A stretch of 49,790 bases of DNA from Rhodococcus sp. (in: high G+C Gram-positive bacteria) (GCA_012514505.1 JAAZAD010000347.1:1-49790); one strand, 5' to 3'. Numbered from the stretch's first letter, positions 36,998-46,065 are shown. Program-made: numbers and translations. Notes: a model not told the origin generated them from the letters alone.

Positions 36998-38220
36998 CTG
37001 GGTACCTTTCGGTCCACGGGTGCGGTAGCGGTGAACGTCACCGGCATCTCTTCGAGACCGGACACGAAGTTCGCAGGGCGACGTCGGAGTGGGCGCTCGC
37101 CTGCCAACACCTCGGCGGGCAACGTCATATCGGGCAGCCTCGACAGGAGCGCCTCGAACATCAGCCGTCCCTCCAGCCGCGCCAACTGATTACCCAGACA
37201 GAAATGGGCACCCAATCCGAAAGCCAGGTGCTGGTTGGGGGCCCGTTCGATATCGAAGGCGTTCGGCTCGTCGAAGTGCGCCTCGTCGAAGTTTGCCGAC
37301 TCGAACAGCAGCATCATCTTCTCGCCCGCGCGCAGGTCTGTCCCGTGAAACTCGGTGTCGCGGGTGACGGTGCGGCACATGTTCTTGATCGGCGACACCC
37401 AGCGCAACATCTCTTCCATTGCTTGCGGAATGTTGTCCGGGTCGTCCACCAGGCGTGCTTGTTGATCGGGGTGCCGCATCAGCTGTTCCATGCCGCCGCT
37501 GAGCACATGCCTCGTGGTTTCGTCGCCGCCGATGAGGATGAGGAGGGTTTCACTCACGATGTCCTGGTCACTGAGCCGATCGCCGTCGATCTCGGCGTGG
37601 ACGAGGACGCTGGTCAGGTCGTCGGTAGGGTTTTCCCGTCGCTTGGCAATCGTGTCGAGCGTGAACTCACTGAACGCCAGGTACGCCTCCGCCTGGGCAC
37701 GAAGCTCGTCTTCGGACGCATTGCTACCGAGCGCGCTCAGCAGATCGTCCGACCACTTCAAGAAGGTGCCTCGGTCCTGCGGCAGAACCCCGAGCATGTC
37801 CCCGATGACAGCCATCGGCAGCGGCGCGGCAAGGTCGCGAACGAAGTCGGCCTCGCCCTTCTCACACACCGAATCGACGAGGTCGTCACAGATCTTCTGA
37901 ATACTGGGGATCTTGGCTTCCACTTGCTTGCGCGTGAATCCCGCGTTGACCAGCCGGCGGCGCTGCAGATGTTGCGGGTCGTCCATGTCGATCATATGCG
38001 GCAATGGGCCGACCCCCGGCCGGATTCCGCCACCGTTCGAGAAGAGCACCGGGTCACGTTCCGCTGCCACCACGGCGTCGTACGAGGCCGCTCCGACAAT
38101 GCCCTCCGCGCGGTACACCGGCTCGTTCTCCCGCATCCAGGCATACGCTGCCCGCGTGTCCCCGAGGTCGCCCGAATAGAAACGTCCGTCCAGGAGGTCG
38201 AATTCCGGCCTGGTCGTCAT
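36991..38220 (-). CDS. cyp142: Cytochrome P450 CYP142, cholesterol C26/C27 monooxygenase
   Basis: A 409-residue P450. The heme loop FGLGAHFCLGNQLARLE holds the cysteine ligand, the I-helix is LLILIGGDETTRH and the ExxR pair lies in EEMLRW and its partner. Long stretches such as MIDMDDPQHLQRRRLVNAGFTRK and GEKMMLLFESANFDEA, given here only in outline, agree closely with CYP142A1 of M. tuberculosis, which oxidises the terminal side-chain carbon of cholesterol and cholestenone. The ATG at 38220 is chosen because GGAGGAG stands 6 bases upstream; a GTG at 38262 would add 14 residues. Its redox partners are not in the window. Confidence 0.92.
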   Translation of the reverse strand: MTTRPEFDLLDGRFYSGDLGDTRAAYAWMRENEPVYRAEGIVGAASYDAVVAAERDPVLFSNGGGIRPGVGPLPHMIDMDDPQHLQRRRLVNAGFTRKQVEAKIPSIQKICDDLVDSVCEKGEADFVRDLAAPLPMAVIGDMLGVLPQDRGTFLKWSDDLLSALGSNASEDELRAQAEAYLAFSEFTLDTIAKRRENPTDDLTSVLVHAEIDGDRLSDQDIVSETLLILIGGDETTRHVLSGGMEQLMRHPDQQARLVDDPDNIPQAMEEMLRWVSPIKNMCRTVTRDTEFHGTDLRAGEKMMLLFESANFDEAHFDEPNAFDIERAPNQHLAFGLGAHFCLGNQLARLEGRLMFEALLSRLPDMTLPAEVLAGERPLRRRPANFVSGLEEMPVTFTATAPVDRKVPSC

Positions 38221-38354
38221 GCGCAGCTCCTCCGCCGTGGGTGCCCCTCGCTGTTCTGCCACAGATGGTAAGACGTGTAGATGGATGCCGAGGGCGATCC
38301 GACGGTCCGGCGGGAACTTTCATTCGAAAGCCGTCATCCGACACAGGAGCGGAC

Positions 38355-39044
38355 ATGACTGCACACGAGGTACTGGGGCGCACGATCGAGACACCTGTGT
38401 ACGTGCGCACCGCGTCGGCGTTCATGGCCGCGTTCACTGTGCCGTCCGCCCGAGCACAGTCGGTGATCGACTACTCGGGGCTGCGGGTTCACGAGTATCG
38501 CAAGGGACGGGCCATCTGCATGCTCGTGTTCGTGGACTACGTCGACGGTGATCTCGGGCGCTACGAGGAGTTCGGTGTCACGTTCGTCGTCCGTGATCAC
38601 CGCACCGCCCGTGGCTCCGGCGCGTTCATCCATCGTCTTCCGGTGAACGGCGACTTCACGTTGGCAGCGGGTCGCGGGATCTGGGGTTTCCCGAAGACCC
38701 TCGCGTCGTTCGATACCGACCACACGACCGCCACGAAGCACGGCACCCTCAGCGCAGACGGGCAGATGGCGATCCGACTGGACGTGAAACGGGGTGTCCC
38801 GCTACCGGGTTCCGGCAGGAAGGTCACGTCGGTTGCGTATTCACACCTGGACGGCATCACTCGCCATACGCCCTGGGAGATGACACCTTTCGGCACCAGA
38901 TCGAGGCTGGGCGGCGCAGTGCTCACACTGGGTGATCACCCGATCGCCGACGAACTGCGCGGACTTGGCCTACCCCGCCGCGCACTGTTCTCGACCTCCG
39001 TCCGCAATATCGCCATGACATTCGGCGATGCGACCAGCATGTGA
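38355..39044 (+). CDS. Acetoacetate decarboxylase-fold protein (Rv3519-like)
   Basis: A 229-residue protein of the acetoacetate decarboxylase superfamily. The motif GIWGFPKTLA places a lysine at residue 114, matching the Schiff-base lysine of the clostridial enzyme; the adjacent second lysine that tunes its pKa there is threonine here. Schiff-base chemistry is possible but simple decarboxylation is uncertain. In M. tuberculosis Rv3519 stands divergent to cyp142 (Rv3518c), the same arrangement as here, so a role in sterol side-chain metabolism is likely (inference). AGGAG at 38345-38349 supports the ATG. Confidence 0.8.
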   Translation: MTAHEVLGRTIETPVYVRTASAFMAAFTVPSARAQSVIDYSGLRVHEYRKGRAICMLVFVDYVDGDLGRYEEFGVTFVVRDHRTARGSGAFIHRLPVNGDFTLAAGRGIWGFPKTLASFDTDHTTATKHGTLSADGQMAIRLDVKRGVPLPGSGRKVTSVAYSHLDGITRHTPWEMTPFGTRSRLGGAVLTLGDHPIADELRGLGLPRRALFSTSVRNIAMTFGDATSM

Positions 39045-39134
39045 TCGGGGCTACACGAAACGGCGGTTCACCGCTACACTGCTGGACACTTGACCAAGAG
39101 TGACCTGCGCCCGTGGCGCACGGGAGGGAAATTC

Positions 39135-41195
39135 ATGGCGCAGATCAATCGTCGAAGCATGCTGGCCGGAGTCGCTGCGGCGCCCGCCGTCGCCGCCATT
39201 GCGGGCGCGGTAGGCGGCGCCCCTGCGTACGCGACGCAGCCGAAACGCACGGCCTCGGCGGGTTCCGGATTGCAGGTCGGCGTGGGCATCTCCGATGCCA
39301 CCGGCCCCGTCGTCGAGGTCGGCATGATGGGCTACTCGAAGTTCGAACAGCGTGCCGAGGGCCTTCACCAGCGCTTGCGCGCACGCGCCTTCGTCTTCGC
39401 GGACGGCAATTCCCGCGTCGTCTACGTCGTGGTCGACACCTGCATGATCTTCCAGTCCGTCCACGACGGTGTGATGGCACGCCTCGCACAGCAGTACGGC
39501 GACCAGTACACCGAACGCAACGTCATGCTCACGGCAGTGCACTCCCACGCGGCGTGCGGCGGCGCCTCGCACAATTACGCATACAACCTGGCGGTCCTCG
39601 GATTCGAACCGCTCGTGTACAACGCCGAGGTCGACGGGATCGTCGAGGCCATCACGGCCGCCCACGACGACCTCGCACCGGGCTCCGTCCGTTACGGTCG
39701 CAGCGAACTAACCGATGCCAGCGTCAACCGTTCACGCGTCGCCTTCGACCTCAATCCTGCCGAAGACAAGGACTACTACCCCCTCGGTATCGACAGTTCG
39801 ATGCGAGTGATGCGCATCGAGCAGGGCGGCAAAGACGTCGGAGCCATCAACTGGTTCGCTACCCACTGCGCTTCGCTCACCAACGAGAACCACCTGATCT
39901 CCGGCGACAACAAGGGGGCCGCGTCCTACTTCTGGGAGCGCGGGCTGGAAGGCGTCGACTACCTGGCCGAGGGCAAGCCGAAGTTCGTTGCGGCGTTCCC
40001 CCAGACCAACACCGGCGACATGTCCCCCAACCTCGACCTCGAGCCCGGCCACGGACCCACCGACGACGAGTTCGAGAACGCCCGCATCATCGGCCAACGA
40101 CAGGTCCGTGCGGCGCAGGAGGCGTGGAACGGCGCATCCGACGAAGTGACCGGACCAATCGACGCGCGAGTCATGTACCTCGACATGGCCGATCAGACCG
40201 TCGACGGAAAATACACCCCCGACGGGAAGCAGGCGAAGACCTCGCCTGCATGCATCGGTGCCGCGATGAGCGCCGGAAGCACCGAGGACGGACCCGCAAT
40301 TCCGATCTTCCCCGAGGGCACCAAGAATCCCCTCATCGACGCACTCGGCGGCATGGACGCACCGATCCCCCAGTGGCTTCGCGACGCCCAGGCCCCCAAA
40401 CTGGTGTTGATCGCCGTCGGACTCGTGCCTCCGGCGGGAGCATGGGTGCCCAACATTCTGAAGATTCAGATCCTGCGCATCGGGCAGTTCTACGTGGTCG
40501 GCGGACCGGCCGAATTCACCATCGTGTCCGGACTCCGCATCCGCCGAACCGTCGCCGCGGAGTTGGGGGTTCCGCTCGAGAACGTCATCTTCCAGGGATA
40601 CGCCAACTCCTATTCGAGCTACTGCACCACACCGCAGGAATACGACTCGCAGCAGTACGAGGGCGGCTCGACGATGTTCGGCCGCTACACACTGCCCGCC
40701 TACCAGCAGGGTTACGCGAAGCTGGCGGCATCGCTGAAGTCCGGAACCAATGGCGATCGCGGTCCCGCTCCTGTCGACCGCTCCCGGTTCCAGCCGTCTT
40801 TCAACCCCGATGTCGACCACGATGTTCCGGGCTCGGGACGCAAGTTCGGCGACGTGCTCGTCCAGCCCGCCGCCACCGCCGGAATCGGAACGCAGGTTGC
40901 CGTCGAGTTCGTCACCGGGCACCCCAAGAACGACCTCCACCGCCGCGGCACCTACCTCGAGGTGCAAAGACGTCAGGGCAACAAGTGGGTACGGCACGCC
41001 GACGACGGCGACTGGTCCACCAAGTTCCATTGGCAGCGAACCGATCCCAACCAGTCGGTCGCACGCATCACCTGGGACGTCCCGGAGGGGACGCCGGCGG
41101 GCACCTATCGCATCCAACATTTCGGGGACAGCAAGAGTCGATTCGGAAAGATCTCACCGTTCACCGGGACGTCCTCCGACATCAAGGTCGGCTGA
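39135..41195 (+). CDS. Secreted neutral/alkaline ceramidase
   Basis: A 686-residue protein. A Tat-type signal is visible (NRRSMLAG, twin arginine at 6-7, hydrophobic to about 37). The catalytic serine is S297 in NTGDMSPN; H136 and H138 in VHSHAA are probable zinc ligands, and SYSSYCTTPQEYD near residue 495 is a further family motif. The C-terminal about 130 residues form the Ig-like domain. Neutral ceramidases split ceramide into sphingosine and fatty acid outside the cell. GGGAGGGA at 39122-39129 fits the ATG at 39135. A 90-base gap separates it from the ADC-fold gene, so it may share that transcript. Confidence 0.92.
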   Translation: MAQINRRSMLAGVAAAPAVAAIAGAVGGAPAYATQPKRTASAGSGLQVGVGISDATGPVVEVGMMGYSKFEQRAEGLHQRLRARAFVFADGNSRVVYVVVDTCMIFQSVHDGVMARLAQQYGDQYTERNVMLTAVHSHAACGGASHNYAYNLAVLGFEPLVYNAEVDGIVEAITAAHDDLAPGSVRYGRSELTDASVNRSRVAFDLNPAEDKDYYPLGIDSSMRVMRIEQGGKDVGAINWFATHCASLTNENHLISGDNKGAASYFWERGLEGVDYLAEGKPKFVAAFPQTNTGDMSPNLDLEPGHGPTDDEFENARIIGQRQVRAAQEAWNGASDEVTGPIDARVMYLDMADQTVDGKYTPDGKQAKTSPACIGAAMSAGSTEDGPAIPIFPEGTKNPLIDALGGMDAPIPQWLRDAQAPKLVLIAVGLVPPAGAWVPNILKIQILRIGQFYVVGGPAEFTIVSGLRIRRTVAAELGVPLENVIFQGYANSYSSYCTTPQEYDSQQYEGGSTMFGRYTLPAYQQGYAKLAASLKSGTNGDRGPAPVDRSRFQPSFNPDVDHDVPGSGRKFGDVLVQPAATAGIGTQVAVEFVTGHPKNDLHRRGTYLEVQRRQGNKWVRHADDGDWSTKFHWQRTDPNQSVARITWDVPEGTPAGTYRIQHFGDSKSRFGKISPFTGTSSDIKVG

Positions 41196-41235
41196 TTCAG
41201 TGAGAGGACTGCGGGTCGTCGTCGTGTAGCTTCCT

Positions 41236-41259
41236 ACCTCTGTACTCACTCACAGAGGT
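41236..41259 (+). promoter_or_regulatory. Hairpin overlapping the ribosome binding site of the SMP-30-like gene
   Basis: ACCTCTGT (41236-41243) and ACAGAGGT (41252-41259) are perfect 8-base inverted repeats around an 8-base loop, ending 5 bases before the ATG at 41265. The right arm contains the ribosome binding site GAGGTGG (41255-41261, its last two bases just outside). It could block translation initiation until opened, or serve as the terminator of the ceramidase message. Confidence 0.5.
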
Positions 41260-41264
41260 GGACC

Positions 41265-42218
41265 ATGCCCCTTCGTTCCAAGCTGACGACCGCTCTTCTC
41301 GTCGCGGCCGCAACCGCTGGATTCACCGTCGGCACCCCCACCGACGCTGAGGCCTTCACACGCTCGTGCGCGGACGGCTGGACATCGGAGACATTGGCGT
41401 CGGGTCTGGGGTGGCTGGAAAACCTCGAGCCGGACAGCAACGGCGGCTTCTACGTCAGCGGCGCCGACAACGGGAAGCTGTACCACGTAGACGCGTCGAA
41501 CAACGTCGAGACACTGTTGTCCGGGCTGGACAAGCCTGCCGGGCTGCGACTCTCGGGCAACGACCTCTACTTCGTGACCGGCGACGACCCGTATCGCACC
41601 GTCGCCGACGGCACTCTGCAACGGTTCGACGTCGAAACCGGGGCGGTGACAACCCTTGTCACCGGACTGTACGGACCGAACGGGTTACTGCTGCTCCCCG
41701 ACGGCGACCTGCTCATCTCCCGAATCGACATTCTCGGTCCGCCCACCGGCATCACCCGCTACAGCCCCGATACCGACACCGTCACCTCGTCCTGGTCGAC
41801 GATTCGTAGGTCCAACGGCATGGCCCTCACACCCGATGGGACCGCCTTCTACACCGGCGACGTCACCTCCCAGATCCTGCGGGTGCCCCTCGATTCACCG
41901 AACACGCCGAGCACGGTGATGGGTTTCCCGGATCTGATCGCCCTGCCCGACGACATGGAAACCGTCGCAGACGGCACGCTGTACGCCGCCGATCATCTCG
42001 TGGGCGCCGTGTACCGCATCGACCCCGAAACCCGCGAGGCCTGCACCGTCGCCACCGGAATGATCAAGCCGCCCGCCCCGATTCGGATGCCGCCGGACGG
42101 CCCCACGTCTGTGCGCGTCGCACCCGACGGAGATGACTGGGCCCTGTACGTCACCGGTTTCGACGGCACCCTGCGGAAACTCACTCCCCCTCCCGGCGTC
42201 GACCTCACTCCGGCCTGA
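41265..42218 (+). CDS. Secreted SMP-30/gluconolactonase-like beta-propeller protein
   Basis: A 317-residue protein with a Sec signal peptide (to about residue 30, AEA). Repeated blades of the type NGLLLLPDGDLLIS, NGMALTPDGTAFYTGD and SVRVAPDGDDWALYVTG indicate a six-bladed propeller of the SMP-30/strictosidine-synthase group. Such proteins are lactonases, esterases or binding proteins; no metal-ligand set can be confirmed by eye. Two cysteines (C35 and one in REACTV) could form a disulfide. It is 69 bases downstream of the ceramidase on the same strand, with a hairpin over its ribosome binding site. Confidence 0.78.
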   Translation: MPLRSKLTTALLVAAATAGFTVGTPTDAEAFTRSCADGWTSETLASGLGWLENLEPDSNGGFYVSGADNGKLYHVDASNNVETLLSGLDKPAGLRLSGNDLYFVTGDDPYRTVADGTLQRFDVETGAVTTLVTGLYGPNGLLLLPDGDLLISRIDILGPPTGITRYSPDTDTVTSSWSTIRRSNGMALTPDGTAFYTGDVTSQILRVPLDSPNTPSTVMGFPDLIALPDDMETVADGTLYAADHLVGAVYRIDPETREACTVATGMIKPPAPIRMPPDGPTSVRVAPDGDDWALYVTGFDGTLRKLTPPPGVDLTPA

Positions 42219-42397
42219 CGAGTGGGCGTTACCCTTCCCCTCGGATCGGAGGGTTCGGCTCCACCTTCACCTTTCGAGTCAATAGATGCCCACCCTTGTG
42301 GTATTGCGGTCACCCCTTTAGGGGAGTGTCTGCCACCTGCGTAGATGAAATTCTGAACGTGTCATCACCTCGATGCACGGAAAGGAATTGAATCCCA

Positions 42398-42748
42398 ATG
42401 AAGATCAGGAATGGCCGCATCTTGGCCGGAATGTGGGCGGCTGCCGCCACGATAAGCGTCGCAGTCCTCGCAGTGCCGACGGCAAACGCACAAGATCACC
42501 AAGAATACCGTTGCGCGCAGTACCAGTACGAAGAAGGCCACGGGGTTGCTTGCTGGTCAGCTCCACATGCCTTCTACCAACAGCGGATCGTATGCGTGGA
42601 TGCACCGACGCTTTGGCCGGACCAGAACAAGTACTACCGCTTCGGCCCGATGCTGGCCGTGGGTGACACCGGGCCTTACGGGAATGGTTCTTCGGCCTTC
42701 TGCGACCGCGGCGATGTCATGATCGGTGGAGTCGTCTACTACGAGTGA
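42398..42748 (+). CDS. Small secreted protein with four cysteines, unknown function
   Basis: A 116-residue protein. Residues 1-31 are a Sec signal peptide ending in TANAQ. The mature part of about 85 residues has four cysteines (in YRCAQ, VACWS, IVCVD and AFCDR) and many Tyr and Trp, which suggests a compact, disulfide-bonded extracellular domain. I do not recognise a family. The upstream purine stretch GGAAAGGAA (about 42379-42387) is an acceptable ribosome site. The 179 bases before it hold no gene. It converges with the GntR regulator across 205 bases in which I see nothing else. Confidence 0.72.
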   Translation: MKIRNGRILAGMWAAAATISVAVLAVPTANAQDHQEYRCAQYQYEEGHGVACWSAPHAFYQQRIVCVDAPTLWPDQNKYYRFGPMLAVGDTGPYGNGSSAFCDRGDVMIGGVVYYE

Positions 42749-42953
42749 CCGGGAGTACCAAGCTCAACCGCACGGAGCTTTTCGAGGCGATCAGGTTTCG
42801 GTGCCGAGGCCTGGAGTTGCTGAACCTGTCGGGGCGGTCTGCTCATCGAATCCAGAGCGATTACTGCGATCGCAGCCGGCATCGGCCCAAATGAGAGGCA
42901 GTCGACGACGAACTCGGTCGACCACACCGGTTCGCGCCGACAATCGCGTGCGG

Positions 42954-43625
42954 TTACGCCCGCAGTGACTGCTTCCCCCGCAACCTCAGGACCGCGTCGT
43001 CGAGGTGTTCCGCGAGGAGAGCGCCGACGTCCGCCGCATCGCCGTTCTTGATGGCGTCACGCAGTGCCACGTGTTCGGCCGCCTGGTCACGAATATCGTC
43101 GTAGGTGGTCTGCAAAGCGCCCATGCACATGCATGTCTCGATCAGGAGAGTGCGGGCGGCTCGGACCAGGCGCGGGCTGGTGGAGCTTTCGACCAGAATC
43201 TGATGGAACAGCTGGTCGGCGTCGGACACGGCTGCGGAATCGCCGCGCTCGGCAGCGGTGCGCATGGCGTCCACGGCGGGCCCGAGCGCCTCGTAGGCCT
43301 CTTCCCTTCGGCCGTCGAGAATCATCGCGAGCGCCCCGCCCTCGATGACTCGTCTGCTGCGGTACACGTCCACAACATCGTCCAGAGTCAGTTCGGTGAC
43401 GAAGATGCCGCGGTTGCGAATGCTGTGCAGCAGGCCCTCGGACACCAGCCGTTGCATGGCCTCCCGCAGTGGTCCGCGTGAGACCTGGAAGTGCGCCGCA
43501 AGGTCCGCTTCACCGAGCTGTTCGCCCGGTTCGAGCGATCCGCGCATGATGGCGTCGCGTAGCCGATCGGCGATGAGTTCGGCGGTCGACTGCCGACTGA
43601 CCGGCTCCAGATCGGTCAGTACCAT
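42954..43625 (-). CDS. GntR-family (FadR subfamily, FCD domain) regulator
   Basis: A 223-residue regulator. The N-terminal winged helix contains LGEADLAAHFQVSRGPLREAM; the C-terminal FCD domain has D and H in DADQLFHQIL, H in AAEHVALRD and H in LLAEHLDD, the usual metal-binding set for carboxylate ligands. The ATG at 43625 is preferred over 43661 because GGGAAGG lies 7 bases upstream, and the longer version would read through the operator. It is divergent from the dehydrogenase-amidase operon with a perfect inverted repeat between (43651-43662); the same site stands before the aminotransferase at 49.7 kb. Confidence 0.88.
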   Translation of the reverse strand: MVLTDLEPVSRQSTAELIADRLRDAIMRGSLEPGEQLGEADLAAHFQVSRGPLREAMQRLVSEGLLHSIRNRGIFVTELTLDDVVDVYRSRRVIEGGALAMILDGRREEAYEALGPAVDAMRTAAERGDSAAVSDADQLFHQILVESSTSPRLVRAARTLLIETCMCMGALQTTYDDIRDQAAEHVALRDAIKNGDAADVGALLAEHLDDAVLRLRGKQSLRA

Positions 43626-43650
43626 GTTGATGCCTTCCCTAGACGTGTAG

Positions 43651-43662
43651 ATTGTTGACAAT
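43651..43662. promoter_or_regulatory. Predicted GntR operator, divergent gap
   Basis: ATTGTTGACAAT has perfect 5-base inverted arms around two bases, fitting FadR/FCD-type sites. It lies 25 bases from the gntR ATG and 27 bases from the dehydrogenase GTG. Read on the other strand, the 13 bases GATTGTCAACAAT recur exactly at 49713-49725. Confidence 0.65.
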
Positions 43663-43689
43663 CATACGACCCGCTCATACGGTGTCAAC

Positions 43690-44679
43690 GTGACGCGGAA
43701 TCCGATCCTCGCAGTGCTGCATGCCGACAGCTCCCCCGGCGCCGATCCCCGGCCGAACCAGGAACTGATGGCACCGGTCGCCGAGCGCGCGGACATCCGC
43801 TACACCACCCGTGACGGACTGGCCGAAGCCTTGGATGGTGCAGACGCCCTCTTTCTGTACGACTTCCTCAGCGACGCTGTTCCGGAGGCGTGGCACGCGG
43901 CAGGTTCACTCGAGTGGCTGCACGTAGCCGCTGCGGGTGTCGATCCGGTCATGTTCCCCGAACTTCGCGCGAGCGACGTCACCGTCACCAATTCCCGTGG
44001 GGTCTTCGACGGGGCCATCGCCGAATACGTGCTCGGCCAGATCCTCTCGTTCGCGAAAGACTTCCCCGGTTCACTCCGGCTCCAGCAGGCCGAGACGTGG
44101 AAGCACCGCGAGTCCGAGCGCATCTCCGGTCGGGTGGCCTTGATCGTGGGCACCGGCCCCATCGGTCGCGCGATTGCGCGTCTGCTGCGGGCAGTAGGTA
44201 TGGAGGTGCGTGGATCGGGGCGACGAGCACGTTCGAACGACCCCGACTTCGGGACCGTCACCACCACCGAGGAACTGCCTGCCCAGTTGGCCGAGGCCGA
44301 TTACGTGATCGCGGTCGCGCCGCTCACGGAGCAGACTCGACACCTCTTCCGCAAGGACACATTCGCAGCGATGAAGCCGACTGCGCGTTTCGTCAATGTC
44401 GGCCGCGGCGAACTGGTGGACACCGACGATCTGGTCACCGCCCTTGCCGACGGGGTTGTCGCCGGCGCCACCCTGGATGTGCTGGAAACCGAACCCCTCC
44501 CGCCAGGGCACCCACTGTGGTCGATGCCCAACGTGTCCATCACGCCACACAATTCAGGGGACGTCGTCGGTTGGCGCGACTCTCTCGTCACCGTGTTCAC
44601 GGACAACTTCGAGCGGTGGATCGATCGCAAACCGCTCGAGAACGTCGTAGACAAGACACTCGGATACGTACCCAGTTGA
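43690..44679 (+). CDS. D-2-hydroxyacid dehydrogenase
   Basis: A 329-residue NAD(P)-dependent dehydrogenase. The nucleotide fold has GTGPIGRAIARLL (about 154-166). The catalytic set is complete: arginine in NVGRGELVD, glutamate in DVLETEPLP and histidine in ITPHNSG. The family reduces 2-keto acids such as glyoxylate, hydroxypyruvate or phenylpyruvate; the substrate is not readable. The GTG start at 43690 lies 27 bases past the operator, so a short 5' leader is expected. The amidase begins 15 bases after its stop, so they form an operon. Confidence 0.87.
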   Translation: MTRNPILAVLHADSSPGADPRPNQELMAPVAERADIRYTTRDGLAEALDGADALFLYDFLSDAVPEAWHAAGSLEWLHVAAAGVDPVMFPELRASDVTVTNSRGVFDGAIAEYVLGQILSFAKDFPGSLRLQQAETWKHRESERISGRVALIVGTGPIGRAIARLLRAVGMEVRGSGRRARSNDPDFGTVTTTEELPAQLAEADYVIAVAPLTEQTRHLFRKDTFAAMKPTARFVNVGRGELVDTDDLVTALADGVVAGATLDVLETEPLPPGHPLWSMPNVSITPHNSGDVVGWRDSLVTVFTDNFERWIDRKPLENVVDKTLGYVPS

Positions 44680-44694
44680 GTGAGGAGCGTGGTC

Positions 44695-46065
44695 GTGAAT
44701 CCCACCGATATGACTGCTGCCGAGCTGGTCGCCGCGTACGCGTCGGGCGCGCTGTCACCGGTTGACGCCACGCGTTCGGTTCTCGACGCGATCGATTATG
44801 GCGATCGGGACATCAACGCCTTCTGTCTGGTGGACGAGGAACGGGCACTCGAGCAAGCGCGCAATTCAGAGGAACGCTGGCGCACAGGCTCCGCGCAGGG
44901 CCTTCTCGACGGCGTCCCCATCTCCATCAAGGACATCTTCCTGACCGACGGGTGGCCGACCCTGCGAGGGTCTGCGGCCGTCGATCCGAACCAGCCGTGG
45001 GAGGTCGACAGCCCCGTCGCCGCACTGTTGCGAGCGGACGGCATGGTCTTCGTCGGCAAGACGACCACGCCGGAGATCGCCTGGAAGGCAGTGACGGACA
45101 GCCCCCTGTGCGGGGTCACGCGCAACCCGGTGGACACGAGCAAGACACCCGGCGGCTCATCGGGCGGGAGCGCTGCCGCCGTGGCCGCCGGATTCGGTCC
45201 GTTGTCGGTCGGTACCGACGGCGGTGGCAGTGTGCGTATCCCTGCGTCGTTCTGCGGCATCGTGGGTTTCAAGCCGACGCACGGACGGATTCCGATGTAT
45301 CCCGCGAGCCCGTTCGGCCCGATGGCTCATGCCGGTCCGCTGACCAGAACGGTCGAGGACGCCGCGCTGCTGATGGACGTTCTCTCGGTGCCCGACCCCC
45401 GCGACCCCACTGCGCTCGCGGCACGCCACACCGCGTTTCGCGATGAGATCGGGAAGAGCGTGACAGGGTTGCGCGTCGCCTACTCCCCCACGCTCGGCTA
45501 CGTCGACGTGGATCCGGAGGTGCGCCGCATCGTGGACGGGGCCGTGCGTGCGCTGGAATCCGGGGGCCTGCATGTCACCGAGACCGATCCCGGATTCACG
45601 GACCCGCTCGACGCGTTCGAACTGCTGTGGGCAGCAGGAGCAGCGACGATGCTGGACCACTACCCGGAGGGCACCCGCAACAAGGTCGATCCCGAACTCG
45701 GCAAGGTCTGGGATCGCGGTGAGACCTACTCTGCGGTCGACTTCCTCGACGCTCGCGCTGTGGCGGCCCAGATCGGCATCGAGATGGGCACCTTCCACCT
45801 CGAACACAAGGTGCTGATCACCCCGACGATGCCGATTCCCGCCTTCGACGCCGGTTACGACCTACCACCGGGCAGCGACTTCACCAGTTGGCCGCAGTGG
45901 ACCCCGTTCACCTACCCGTTCAACATGACCCAGCAGCCCGCCATCAGCATTCCGGTGGGAGCGACTGAAGCGGGACTGCCCGTGGGCCTTCAGATCGTCG
46001 GCCCGCGTTACGCCGACGACCTCGTTCTCGCCGTGGCGCGATTCGCGGAATCCGTGCTGGCCTGA
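44695..46065 (+). CDS. Amidase (amidase signature family)
   Basis: A 456-residue amidase. The Ser-Ser-Lys triad is visible: lysine in ISIKDIF (about 82), the cis-serine in TPGGSSGGSAAA and the nucleophile in GTDGGGSVRIPAS. The GTG at 44695 is chosen since GAGGAG (44682-44687) stands 7 bases before it; GTG at 44680 and 44689 are in frame. Substrates in this family range from aliphatic and aromatic amides to ureides. Co-regulation with a keto-acid dehydrogenase and, probably, an aminotransferase suggests use of an amide-linked nitrogen source (inference). Confidence 0.88.
   Translation: MNPTDMTAAELVAAYASGALSPVDATRSVLDAIDYGDRDINAFCLVDEERALEQARNSEERWRTGSAQGLLDGVPISIKDIFLTDGWPTLRGSAAVDPNQPWEVDSPVAALLRADGMVFVGKTTTPEIAWKAVTDSPLCGVTRNPVDTSKTPGGSSGGSAAAVAAGFGPLSVGTDGGGSVRIPASFCGIVGFKPTHGRIPMYPASPFGPMAHAGPLTRTVEDAALLMDVLSVPDPRDPTALAARHTAFRDEIGKSVTGLRVAYSPTLGYVDVDPEVRRIVDGAVRALESGGLHVTETDPGFTDPLDAFELLWAAGAATMLDHYPEGTRNKVDPELGKVWDRGETYSAVDFLDARAVAAQIGIEMGTFHLEHKVLITPTMPIPAFDAGYDLPPGSDFTSWPQWTPFTYPFNMTQQPAISIPVGATEAGLPVGLQIVGPRYADDLVLAVARFAESVLA

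Noticed and set aside
35863..38271. An 802-codon plus-strand open frame opposite recC and cyp142
   Set aside because: Arg/Pro/Gly-rich composition without domains; both genes on the other strand are clearly real.
38269..38282. Possible KstR (side-chain regulon) site between cyp142 and the ADC-fold gene
   Set aside because: Only 5 of 8 fixed positions of TnnAACnnGTTnnA fit, and a nearby AGAAC half-site at 38252-38257 has no partner.
39113..41203. A 696-codon frame overlapping the ceramidase
   Set aside because: Arg-rich out-of-frame shadow of a well-recognised gene.
42219..42297. Weak inverted repeat (ACCCT/AGGGT) after the SMP-30-like gene as terminator
   Set aside because: The stem is only 5 bases with a long loop; not distinguishable from chance.
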